DNA of 16,116 nucleotides from CAVXTT01 sp963764685 (lineage in GTDB: Bacteria > Bacteroidota > Ignavibacteria > Ignavibacteriales > Ignavibacteriaceae). This document shows, one piece after another, positions 8,108 to 14,794 of the stretch (the stretch's first letter is position 1; each line of letters opens with the position of its first letter). The notes beneath the pieces were generated by a model. It was not told the origin of the DNA and made no database searches. It saw only the letters and a program-made list of their open reading frames with translations. The stretch covers positions 1 to 16,116 of the forward strand of contig CAVXTT010000011.1 of assembly GCA_963764685.1 (NCBI GenBank), read 5' to 3'. A program made the position numbers and the translations under genes.

Positions 8108-8198
8108 TCTCTAAGCCATCTGTAAGCCATCTGTAGGCCATATAACGGCACTTATGGCTTACAGATGGCTTACAGATGGCTTACAGATGGCCTAGAGA
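8108..8198. repeat. Inverted array of 11-nt tandem repeats (TAAGCCATCTG)
   Basis: The unit TAAGCCATCTG occurs at 8112-8122 and 8123-8133, with a partial variant TAGGCCAT at 8134-8141. After a 12-nt spacer (8142-8153) the reverse complement follows: ATGGCTTA (8154-8161), CAGATGGCTTA (8162-8172 and 8173-8183) and the variant CAGATGGCCTA (8184-8194). TCTC and GAGA flank the two ends. That is three copies one way and four the other. RNA or single-stranded DNA could fold into a stem of about 34 pairs with one A-C mismatch and one G-T, and because the arms are repetitive it can slip into several registers. Nothing nearby looks like a transposase. Possible roles are a REP/MITE-like element, a replication or recombination hairpin, or a transcription barrier upstream of the 8337 operon. 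Confidence 0.9.
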
Positions 8199-8272
8199 TA
8201 AGAAATTATAAAGCAATTAGTAATAAATTGTAATAATTTTTCTCACTTTGGTACAAATTGAACCGGAACAGA

Positions 8273-8303
8273 TTTGATAATTGCAATATTTATATTAACT
8301 TTG
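8273..8303 (+). promoter_or_regulatory. Bacteroidota-type promoter (TTTG-N19-TAACTTTG)
   Basis: TTTG at 8273-8276 and TAACTTTG at 8296-8303 are separated by exactly 19 nt (8277-8295). This fits the known -33 TTTG / -7 TAnnTTTG consensus of this phylum in all fixed positions. The predicted start lies a few bases past 8303, giving a leader of about 25-30 nt to the ATG at 8337. Confidence 0.75.
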
Positions 8304-8320
8304 AAACACAAAGTACTTTG
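8298..8320 (+). promoter_or_regulatory. Operator candidate: three ACTTTG/CAAAGT half-sites over the -7 box
   Basis: ACTTTG (8298-8303), a 5-nt spacer, CAAAGT (8309-8314) and ACTTTG (8315-8320). The last two form the perfect 12-bp palindrome CAAAGTACTTTG. The first half-site is also the core of the -7 box, so a bound dimer would block RNA polymerase. The winged-helix protein encoded second in this operon is the natural candidate to bind it; autorepression is inference. Confidence 0.55.
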
Positions 8321-8336
8321 AATAAGAGAGACCTGA

Positions 8337-8945
8337 ATGAAAAAAGAACATGATTATATTCAAGATATTGCTGAGATACGCTCTATGATGGAGCGCTCTG
8401 CAAAATTTCTTTCACTCTCCGGTTGGGAAGGCATATTAGCTGGCATATATGCATTGGCAGGAGCCTGGATTGCCTACACAATTTTTAATTTTAATCCTGA
8501 TGAAATAGTTTACACCTCCTCCCCCATCTTTCCGAATGTAATTATATTAGCCATAATAATATTGATACTGGCTATAAGTACAGCGGTTGTTTTTTCCTAT
8601 AAAAAGGCTAATAGAAGAGGTGAAAAAATATGGAATCCCACTTCAAGACGGCTTTTGGCTAGTATGGCTGTTCCTTTAGCCGCCGGTGGTATTTTAATAT
8701 TGGTCTTAATTTCAAAAAACCTCGTTGGCTTAATTGCCCCATTAACACTTCTGTTTTATGGCCTCGCTTTATATAATGCCAGCAAATTTACTGTAGATGA
8801 GGTGAGGTTCCTGGGGATGACCCAGATAGCTTTAGGATTAATAAGCTCCTGCTTTATTGAGTATGGTTTACTTTTTTGGGCTATGGGCTTCGGAGTTGCA
8901 CATATTGTCTATGGGATTTATATGCATTTCAGGTACGAAAGGTGA
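8337..8945 (+). CDS. Six-TM membrane protein paired with a winged-helix regulator, unknown function
   Basis: The 202-residue protein has a charged cytoplasmic N-terminus (MKKEHDYIQDIAEIRSMMER), then six hydrophobic segments at about 31-52, 65-87, 106-125, 129-147, 158-174 and 177-196. It ends in a short basic tail. The opening with IRSMMERSAKFLSLSGWEGI is a pattern I associate with Bacteroidota membrane proteins encoded just ahead of a small winged-helix regulator; no biochemical function is known to me. ATG 8337 lies 16 nt after the palindromic operator and lacks a Shine-Dalgarno sequence. Its TGA stop overlaps the GTG of the next gene, so the two are co-translated. It may sense an envelope condition and pass it to the regulator, which is speculative. 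Confidence 0.75.
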   Translation: MKKEHDYIQDIAEIRSMMERSAKFLSLSGWEGILAGIYALAGAWIAYTIFNFNPDEIVYTSSPIFPNVIILAIIILILAISTAVVFSYKKANRRGEKIWNPTSRRLLASMAVPLAAGGILILVLISKNLVGLIAPLTLLFYGLALYNASKFTVDEVRFLGMTQIALGLISSCFIEYGLLFWAMGFGVAHIVYGIYMHFRYER

Positions 8946-9244
8946 AAGTATCTATCGATGACTTGCATAAGGCTTTCGAGAGCCGCATAAGGCTTGGAAT
9001 TATGTCGGCCTTAGCGGTAAACGATAAACTCGATTTCAGCTCACTGAAGGAATATCTCGATTTAACCGACGGCAACCTGGCAAGCCACCTTAAAGCACTT
9101 GAAAGAGATAAGTTTATTAGTGTGGAAAAGTCCTTTATTGACAGAAAACCTAATACTAAATACTATATGACTAAAGAGGGTAAAAAAGCATTCAATAATC
9201 ATCTTCAGGCACTGGAAAAACTAATTAAGAGGGTTGCTGAATAA
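8942..9244 (+). CDS. Winged helix-turn-helix transcriptional regulator (HTH_34 type)
   Basis: The protein is 100 residues from GTG 8942, whose GTGA overlaps the stop of the preceding gene. A longer reading from ATG 8876 would add 22 residues translated from inside the membrane-protein gene in another frame and is rejected. The fold is plain: helix 1 RIRLGIMSAL, a helix-turn-helix SLKEYLDLTDGNLASHLKAL, then the wing ISVEKSFIDRKPNTKYYMT and a C-terminal dimer helix (about 78-98). This matches the small MarR/ArsR-like winged-helix group with no metal-binding cysteines. It probably represses its own operon through the palindrome at 8298-8320, and perhaps a similar site at 9280-9292. Translational coupling to the membrane protein suggests a fixed ratio of the two. 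Confidence 0.85.
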   Translation: MKVSIDDLHKAFESRIRLGIMSALAVNDKLDFSSLKEYLDLTDGNLASHLKALERDKFISVEKSFIDRKPNTKYYMTKEGKKAFNNHLQALEKLIKRVAE

Positions 9245-9279
9245 TATAACCTCTCAGGATTAATTTAACAGACGTTATA

Positions 9280-9292
9280 TACTTACAAAGTA
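9280..9292 (+). promoter_or_regulatory. Possible second regulator site before the DUF4153 gene
   Basis: TACTTACAAAGTA has 5-bp inverted arms (TACTT / AAGTA) around ACA and shares CAAAGTA with the operator at 8309-8315. It lies 42 nt before the ATG at 9335. No promoter boxes were recognised beside it, so it may be chance. Confidence 0.3.
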
Positions 9293-9334
9293 GAATCAGC
9301 AAAACAAATATTTATTAACATAATTAATTGTTGT

Positions 9335-10579
9335 ATGAAAAATGAAATTTTAGCAAATCTCGACAACCCCGGGCAGCTTGAAAAGCTATATAGGTCAGAC
9401 AAACTCACATTTAAGCGCACATTTCAAACCCTGTATCCCGAACTTAAAGACAATATCCTTGTCAGCTTTTGGAATGAACGACTGAATTTCGCAAAGGAAG
9501 AAATTTCCTGGGGTACAGGTAAAGAGCTGCTGTTTGTGATTATCACTTCTCTCATGGCTGGTATCATCGCAAAGCTGCCGGCATTATTCCACATCGACGA
9601 GACTTTTTTCTATCCTAGAAATATCGGTTTTATCATTGTCCCTGCACTATCGGCTTACTTTGCCTGGAAGAATAAATTATCAGCAGGTAAAATTGCTTTT
9701 ATAGCGGGCACAACTTTAGCGGGTTTAATTTTTATCAATTCCCTTCCTGATGTTGAGAAAAGCGATACTGTAATTTTATCGTGCCTTCATTTACTCGTCT
9801 TTCTATGGGCGGTATTAGGTTTTGCATTTGTTGGTGAGCATAAAAATAACGAAGCGAAACGGCTCAGCTATTTAAGGTATAATGGTGACCTGATTGTCAT
9901 TTCAACTCTCATCGTTATTGCTGCCGGAATCCTTTCAGGTGTTACGATCGGTCTGTTCTCTCTGATCGGTTACAATATCGAACGTTTTTATTTTGATTAT
10001 GTTGTAATTTTTGGGCTTCCAGCCGTACCAATTGTAGGCACTTACCTTACCCGGACTAATCCACAATTAGTAGGTAAAGTTTCACCTGTGATTGCTAAAA
10101 TATTCAGTCCCCTTGTATTAGTGATGCTGGTAATTTATCTCATATCAATCATCTATTCTGGTAAAGACCCTTACAATGACCGGGAGTTTTTACTGATTTT
10201 TAATGCGCTGCTGATTGGTGTTATGGCCATTATTTTATTTTCCGTTGCGGAAACATCAAAGATAACTAAAGGCCAGGCGGAGATTTGGGTTCTTTTTCTG
10301 CTGTCTGTTGTAACCATAATTGTGAATGGGATTGCTCTGTCTGCTATTTTATTCCGGATCTCGGAATGGGGAATTACACCTAACAGGACAGCAGTTCTGG
10401 GCAGCAATATTTTAATTTTAATAAATCTTTTGCTGGTAACTGCGCAGCTTTTCAGGGTAGTCTCAAAAAAGAATAATATAACCGGGGTCGGAAAAGCTAT
10501 CGCTTTATACCTGCCCGTTTACTTTTTCTGGTCTATTATTGTAACCTTTATATTTCCGTTAATATTTGGGTATAAATAA
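9335..10579 (+). CDS. DUF4153-family polytopic membrane protein
   Basis: The protein has 414 residues. A cytoplasmic N-terminal segment (1-60, LDNPGQLEKLYRSDKLTFKR) is followed by about ten to twelve transmembrane helices. The region FRISEWGITPNRTAVLGSN (about 342-360), followed by ILILINLLLV, is the feature I recall from DUF4153 proteins; their function is unknown. It follows the winged-helix gene after 90 nt, in the same direction, with no terminator between them, so it is likely part of the same regulon and possibly the same transcript. ATG 9335 has A/T-rich DNA and no Shine-Dalgarno. A T9SS-domain relic begins 5 nt after the stop, and a strong terminator follows at 10755. Confidence 0.78.
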   Translation: MKNEILANLDNPGQLEKLYRSDKLTFKRTFQTLYPELKDNILVSFWNERLNFAKEEISWGTGKELLFVIITSLMAGIIAKLPALFHIDETFFYPRNIGFIIVPALSAYFAWKNKLSAGKIAFIAGTTLAGLIFINSLPDVEKSDTVILSCLHLLVFLWAVLGFAFVGEHKNNEAKRLSYLRYNGDLIVISTLIVIAAGILSGVTIGLFSLIGYNIERFYFDYVVIFGLPAVPIVGTYLTRTNPQLVGKVSPVIAKIFSPLVLVMLVIYLISIIYSGKDPYNDREFLLIFNALLIGVMAIILFSVAETSKITKGQAEIWVLFLLSVVTIIVNGIALSAILFRISEWGITPNRTAVLGSNILILINLLLVTAQLFRVVSKKNNITGVGKAIALYLPVYFFWSIIVTFIFPLIFGYK

Positions 10580-10583
10580 GGGT

Positions 10584-10670
10584 ATGGAAAGCGTCTACCG
10601 GATCGACGCAAAAGATCCTGGCGGTACATTACATTTTATAACAGCCAAAAAAATGATGCTGTTGAAATAA
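10584..10670 (+). pseudogene. Relic of a T9SS C-terminal sorting domain
   Basis: A 28-codon frame reads MESVYRIDAKDPGG and ends ITAKKMMLLK. It aligns by eye to the last 25 or so residues of the T9SS cargo encoded at 15487 (YRIQA, then FTETKKMLLLK). Such endings (YRI-x-A, then KKM-x-LLK and stop) are the last strands of type A sorting domains. No signal peptide, start region or ribosome site exists, and similarity stops right after the DUF4153 stop codon at 10579. It is best read as the 3' scrap of a deleted secreted-protein gene whose terminator (10755-10796) was kept. An independent small peptide is unlikely. Confidence 0.7.
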
Positions 10671-10754
10671 CGGGTTGATATTATTATCGAAGGTGCAAGC
10701 GTGACTTGTCATTCGGGAAGATTTGTAAAACACCTGTTGCATATTAAATAACGG

Positions 10755-10796
10755 TAGGGTAACCTCAGTCTGGTTATTCATCCTGAGGTTACCCTA
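10755..10796. terminator. Strong bidirectional terminator hairpin
   Basis: Perfect 14-bp stem TAGGGTAACCTCAG / CTGAGGTTACCCTA around a 14-nt loop (10769-10782). It lies between the plus-strand DUF4153 gene and relic and the minus-strand lipoprotein gene ending at 10853. Flanks are A/T-rich, without a long T run. Confidence 0.8.
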
Positions 10797-10852
10797 TTAA
10801 CATTATTTAATAAACATATACTGACATTGCTGATTTGCTGAAACTACTTTTC

Positions 10853-11914
10853 TTACCTTGATTTAGTTGAAGCTAAACCCTGAGATTCCTGACAATTTCC
10901 TGGTCCTATAACACCACTATTATAATCGTCAAGAATTCCGCTTAACATCAGGAATTCCTGCCGAATAGGATTATTGCCTCTCAGGCTTCCGATATATGCG
11001 GGAGTATACGTCTCAAATAAATCTGTTGCATCTTCAAACGCCTCTTGAATTTCGCCCGGATCAGCACCACCCAAAAGGTTCAGAGCTGTTGCTATATACT
11101 TATGCGCAAGAATATAGTATGCATTTCCTCCACTTGGCGGAGTCCACATAACTTCATAATTCGATTTGTTACTTAAAAAGAATGTTGAATCCTCACCTAG
11201 CAGTTCCCAGGTAGAATCGTAAGGAGCTGGTCCATACATAGAATGTGTTTTCCAATAACCTTGAGACCTTGTACACCCGGTATAGACTATTTCAACTTCA
11301 AACCGTATCAAAGTCTGGGCTTCAACTGTATCCTGCCAGCCTGTGACAAGATCATTTGCTCCCCCATAATTAACCAGGCCGGAATCGGATCGAATGTATG
11401 AATCAGCAAACGCACCTGCTGAATCATAGCCGCTGGAACCATTTACGGTCCACCAGATGATCAGGTAGGGGCTGTTGCCTTCTTCTTTACTTGTATAGTA
11501 CTGAAACGTATCGGGAGATGCTTCCTTGAGGAGTATTCCACGATTTGGATAAGTTCCATCATACCAGTTATCTACCAGAGATGTTACATCCACTGAGTAC
11601 CAGCCCGGGCTTGCCGGTGTGAAGGAACCTTCTGTGGTAGTATCAAATCCCGTTATGAAGTTATCCCAGGTTACAAACATTTCTTCCCAGTAGTTAGTAA
11701 TCCTGTGCAGAGTCACTTCCTCACCTTGAGCTGTCGATACGTTAATGTAGAACCAGGCTGAATCGATTGTAGCACCATAAGGAATGGTTATTTTAGAAAG
11801 TTGAGCGTGATTGGAATTATTCATTGGGCCGATAGGATTTTGCTCGTTCTGACAGCCAATGAAAAACATAGCCGCTGCAACCGACAGTAAAATAAATGTT
11901 TTGAGATTAGACAT
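10853..11914 (-). CDS. Lipoprotein with DNRLRE-like halves and SQGYWKTH module
   Basis: The 353-residue protein has a lipoprotein signal (residues 1-20) ending in FFIGC, with the lipid Cys at 21. Residues 38-156 read like the second part of a DNRLRE domain: IPYGATIDSAWFYI, then LHRITNYWEE, VTWDNF, GWYSVDVTSLVDNW and NRGILLKE. Residues 170-207 (ADSYIRSD, VNYGGANDL, LIRFEV) resemble the first part of such a domain, so the order is reversed. From C214 comes CTRSQGYWKTH, the start of a C-terminal module seen in secreted proteins (TQGYWKNH type), with its later LAHKYIATALN helix. DNRLRE domains usually occur in cell-surface proteins. A strong AGGAGG (11921-11926) sets the start at 11914. No surface-export motif of acidic residues follows Cys21. 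Confidence 0.75.
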   Translation of the reverse strand: MSNLKTFILLSVAAAMFFIGCQNEQNPIGPMNNSNHAQLSKITIPYGATIDSAWFYINVSTAQGEEVTLHRITNYWEEMFVTWDNFITGFDTTTEGSFTPASPGWYSVDVTSLVDNWYDGTYPNRGILLKEASPDTFQYYTSKEEGNSPYLIIWWTVNGSSGYDSAGAFADSYIRSDSGLVNYGGANDLVTGWQDTVEAQTLIRFEVEIVYTGCTRSQGYWKTHSMYGPAPYDSTWELLGEDSTFFLSNKSNYEVMWTPPSGGNAYYILAHKYIATALNLLGGADPGEIQEAFEDATDLFETYTPAYIGSLRGNNPIRQEFLMLSGILDDYNSGVIGPGNCQESQGLASTKSR

Positions 11915-12029
11915 AATAGACCTCCTGTTTATAAAAGACCTTAAATTTAAATTAGTCGATATTTTCTGCCGTCGTTATCTAACTTAAATATTAAAGTCAG
12001 CTATGTCAAATTAATTTTCATTTACCCCT

Positions 12030-12044
12030 GATGTGACCCACATC
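12030..12044. promoter_or_regulatory. Inverted repeat GATGTG-ACC-CACATC, possible operator
   Basis: Perfect 6-bp arms around 3 nt, about 115 bp upstream of the lipoprotein start and 220 bp upstream of the T9SS gene. The size and position suit a dimeric regulator, but a match of this length can occur by chance. Confidence 0.3.
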
Positions 12045-12195
12045 TAATATTATTTCCTCTATTTTCACTTTTTTAAGGCGTTGGTTCAAGGATTTGAGAC
12101 TATAAGTGGTTATTCCTGTTAAAATTAAGGCAAACCACCTATACATTCCTGTTTCTATAACGATTAATTATTACCCATCCAAGAAGAAAACCTGA

Positions 12196-12219
12196 CGGGA
12201 CTTATTAATAATAAGCCCG
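12196..12219 (+). promoter_or_regulatory. Hairpin in the probable 5' leader of the T9SS gene
   Basis: CGGG-A-CTTATT, 3-nt loop, AATAAG-CCCG: a 10-bp stem with one bulged A, ending 43 nt before ATG 12263. It may stabilise the leader or be a leftover terminator. No riboswitch class was recognised. Confidence 0.4.
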
Positions 12220-12262
12220 GACTGATCAATATATATACTAAGTAGCTATAAAAGGAGGCAAT

Positions 12263-14794
12263 ATGCGAAAAGCACTACTGCTGAATTTTTCCTGCGCTCT
12301 TTTGGTTCTTCTTTTTTCCCCTGAAATCCTTCCGCAGGATCCATTCGGCATAAATGCATCCGGCCCTGTGACCGTTAAATCTCAGGATGTCTTTCTTCTC
12401 TGGATGGAAAATATAGGAGGCGGTAATATTAAATCTTACCAGAAGGTTTATCGTTATAAAACCGATGGAATATTACTCCCTCCGGATTCCATTAATGTCG
12501 ATACGATGTTAAGCAAAACGACCAGGAGGGAGGACAACAGACCCGGAAAAACTTTATATATTGATGCAGCATCGGGAAAGTTTAATATGGATCCCTATGA
12601 TGATGTTGTTTCTGTCTGGCGGACTACACAATCCAATCAGAAAATTGAAATAATGATCAGCCATTTCGATACGACAGGGTTTTTCTCAGCTTCATCAGCA
12701 GTTACTTTAGATGCAGGTGAAGATATTGCGCAGGACGAAGAAATTTATACCAGGACAGGAAATTTTGATGGAGATACTAACGATGAATTTATCGTTGCCT
12801 TCAGAGATCTATCCGATTCTGTTCTGTTTTATATATATGACCTGGATTCACTGCTGCAGCCGTCATTATTATATAGATTCAGCAATACAACGGTTGGAGG
12901 ATCTAGTCTCACTCATTTTGTTAAATATTTTATTGAATCGGCAGATGTGAACGGTGATGGTTTTGATGAAATAGTCTTGTGTGATTGGGAGAATGCTGTT
13001 ACTTCCACTGCTGTACCGGTAACTATAAAAGTATATGCCTTTGAAAACGGGCAGGTAATACCCAAGGCAAACACAATAATAAACGTTCCAAAGTCAGGAG
13101 ACGTACAGGAATTTATTATGGCCTCTGCACCCGGACAATTTGATGCTGATATCAGCAGCGAACTTGTATTCAGCGCTGTTGTTAAAACAAACAATATTCA
13201 GGCATCTCAACATTATATCCTGAATATCACTCAAAACCTGCAAACTGTTTCTGTCGGACCAAGGGCTCAGTTTACTCTTACCAGCTTTCACAATACAAAC
13301 AGCCTGACAGAATTTTGTGTAGCTGCAGGAGATCTTAATAACAACGGCCGGGATGAGGTTGTTTTTGCAGCTGGAAACAGAATACGGGTTGCTCAGATTA
13401 ATGATGATTACTCTTTTACGACAAAGGCACTTGTTAGTGTATCAAATGGCGGTCCTAACGATTATCAGCAAAGCAATAATTACCTCAAGGTGAGTGATAT
13501 CAATATGGATCACAAGGATGATATTATTATCGTTAAAAACCTGGTCTCCGGCAGTGCTGCTGATGGTATCCTGGCAGCGTTCGTTACATTTTCAGACTCA
13601 ACCTTAAATCCAGGGACTGAAAGAGTAGTTGGAAGATTGATAGGAGATGAAGGTCAGAATGACACCTATCAGCCTTACGCAATTGCAATAGGTAATTTTG
13701 ACGGATTTGATTTTAAGGTTGGTTACCCCTCCCTGTATCACGATAATGGTGTTGTACAGCCGATTGTTCTTCTTAATGCACCCCCAGTTCATTTCGATAT
13801 ATTTGACGGGAACATATATGATGTGAATGGCTGTTACAACGGCGGCAGCTGTAATTTTTGGGCTCGCTATAAGAAGCAGTCAACTTCTTCCGTTGAAGTA
13901 AAAACAGAAATACACAACGACTGGGATATATCCGCAGGAGCTAAAGTTGAGGGAGAAATCCAGGGAGCACCAATGGGTGTAGGTGCTTCAACAGAATATA
14001 AAGTCTGGGCGACAGGAAAATATGGTAAGCATTTCAGTAATGATCTGACTAACCGTACAACGGTATCCATTAGTGTGGAGGTGGAGGCAAGAGAAGATGA
14101 CAGGATATATTCCACTATAGCTGATTACGATATCTGGGAGTATCCCGTATTCCACGGAAATGAACCATTTTCCCGTAGATCTTATTTTGCCCTTGTCCCA
14201 AAGAATGTTCAGGCCACGTGGTACGGAAGTAAAAGTTATTTTGCCCAGCAGTATGTCCCTGACCACGAGGTGAGTAATATACTTTCCTACTATGCTTACG
14301 ACACATTATCCAATAATCCAAACTTATCGCAGGTTATACGTGCAAGTTATGTTTCAGACAGATTTTCCCTTGACGGATCTTCTTCGTACGGATGGAGCTT
14401 AACTATTAATGATTTTGAGGAGAACGGAGCCGACACAACAAGGCAATTGGGCATTGATGCCGGTATAGAGCTCGGCGGCTTTGAAGCTACCTTCAAGTTC
14501 GACAATAATAAAATGACAACGCATACCACTTCAGTTGAAAATATAATTGAATTACAAGTGCACCTCGGGAGTGTAAATATGGGATTAGGTGATGTCAAAT
14601 ATTCCATCACCCCTTATGCATACTGGGCAACTAATGATGCTATGGTTGTAGATTATGCAGTTGAACCTGAACTTGCACCCCTAGGATTTCCTCCTACCTG
14701 GTGGCAGGATAAATATGGTAATAATCCTGATCCTGCTTTTGTATTACCCTGGCGGCTGGATCCGGAAAAGGGATTTGCATTAGCTGATCCTTAA
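12263..14794 (+). CDS. T9SS-secreted FG-GAP/VCBS-repeat protein, N-terminal 843 residues before an in-frame TAA
   Basis: AGGAGG (12253-12258) sets the ATG at 12263. A signal peptide covers about residues 1-25 (LLVLLFSPEILPQD). Residues 100-480 hold FG-GAP/VCBS-like repeats with calcium-loop motifs: FDGDTNDEF (about 167), ADVNGDGFDEIV (about 227), GDLNNNGRDEVVF (about 356) and SDINMDHKDDIII (about 411), which indicates an extracellular beta-propeller. From about 510 (GCYNGGSCNFW) to 843 is a beta-rich region I cannot name, with alternating strands around YKVWATGKYGKHFSND and IYSTIADYDIWEYPVF. The TAA at 14792-14794 is followed in the same frame, with no further stop, by CARDB-like and sorting domains. 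Without them the protein would be exported to the periplasm but not carried across the outer membrane by T9SS. Confidence 0.85.
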   Translation: MRKALLLNFSCALLVLLFSPEILPQDPFGINASGPVTVKSQDVFLLWMENIGGGNIKSYQKVYRYKTDGILLPPDSINVDTMLSKTTRREDNRPGKTLYIDAASGKFNMDPYDDVVSVWRTTQSNQKIEIMISHFDTTGFFSASSAVTLDAGEDIAQDEEIYTRTGNFDGDTNDEFIVAFRDLSDSVLFYIYDLDSLLQPSLLYRFSNTTVGGSSLTHFVKYFIESADVNGDGFDEIVLCDWENAVTSTAVPVTIKVYAFENGQVIPKANTIINVPKSGDVQEFIMASAPGQFDADISSELVFSAVVKTNNIQASQHYILNITQNLQTVSVGPRAQFTLTSFHNTNSLTEFCVAAGDLNNNGRDEVVFAAGNRIRVAQINDDYSFTTKALVSVSNGGPNDYQQSNNYLKVSDINMDHKDDIIIVKNLVSGSAADGILAAFVTFSDSTLNPGTERVVGRLIGDEGQNDTYQPYAIAIGNFDGFDFKVGYPSLYHDNGVVQPIVLLNAPPVHFDIFDGNIYDVNGCYNGGSCNFWARYKKQSTSSVEVKTEIHNDWDISAGAKVEGEIQGAPMGVGASTEYKVWATGKYGKHFSNDLTNRTTVSISVEVEAREDDRIYSTIADYDIWEYPVFHGNEPFSRRSYFALVPKNVQATWYGSKSYFAQQYVPDHEVSNILSYYAYDTLSNNPNLSQVIRASYVSDRFSLDGSSSYGWSLTINDFEENGADTTRQLGIDAGIELGGFEATFKFDNNKMTTHTTSVENIIELQVHLGSVNMGLGDVKYSITPYAYWATNDAMVVDYAVEPELAPLGFPPTWWQDKYGNNPDPAFVLPWRLDPEKGFALADP

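Larger units (their letters stand above)
7913..8336. other. Intergenic region between divergent peptidase and regulator operon
   Basis: No gene is supported. The stretch holds the 5' region of the peptidase (7913-8100, A/T-rich, no recognisable promoter boxes), the inverted tandem-repeat array (8108-8198), and the promoter/operator of the operon that starts at 8337. These last elements are listed separately. Confidence 0.6.
11927..12250. other. Divergent intergenic region of two secreted-protein genes
   Basis: A/T-rich, no gene supported. It presumably holds both promoters, though no complete TTTG/TAnnTTTG pair was found on either strand. It contains an inverted repeat (12030-12044), an imperfect one (TATAAGTGGT about 12101-12110 against ACCACCTATA about 12135-12144), and a leader hairpin (12196-12219). 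Confidence 0.5.

Noticed and set aside
8108..8198. CRISPR-like appearance of the short repeats
   Set aside because: Units are 11 nt, directly adjacent with no spacers, and inverted about the centre. No cas gene is present.
8876..8941. ATG 8876 as the start of the winged-helix gene
   Set aside because: It adds 22 residues translated in another frame of the membrane-protein gene; GTG 8942 gives the normal family start and a typical 4-nt overlap.
12913..14610. Several antisense frames across the T9SS gene
   Set aside because: All are shadows of the well-supported plus-strand frame.
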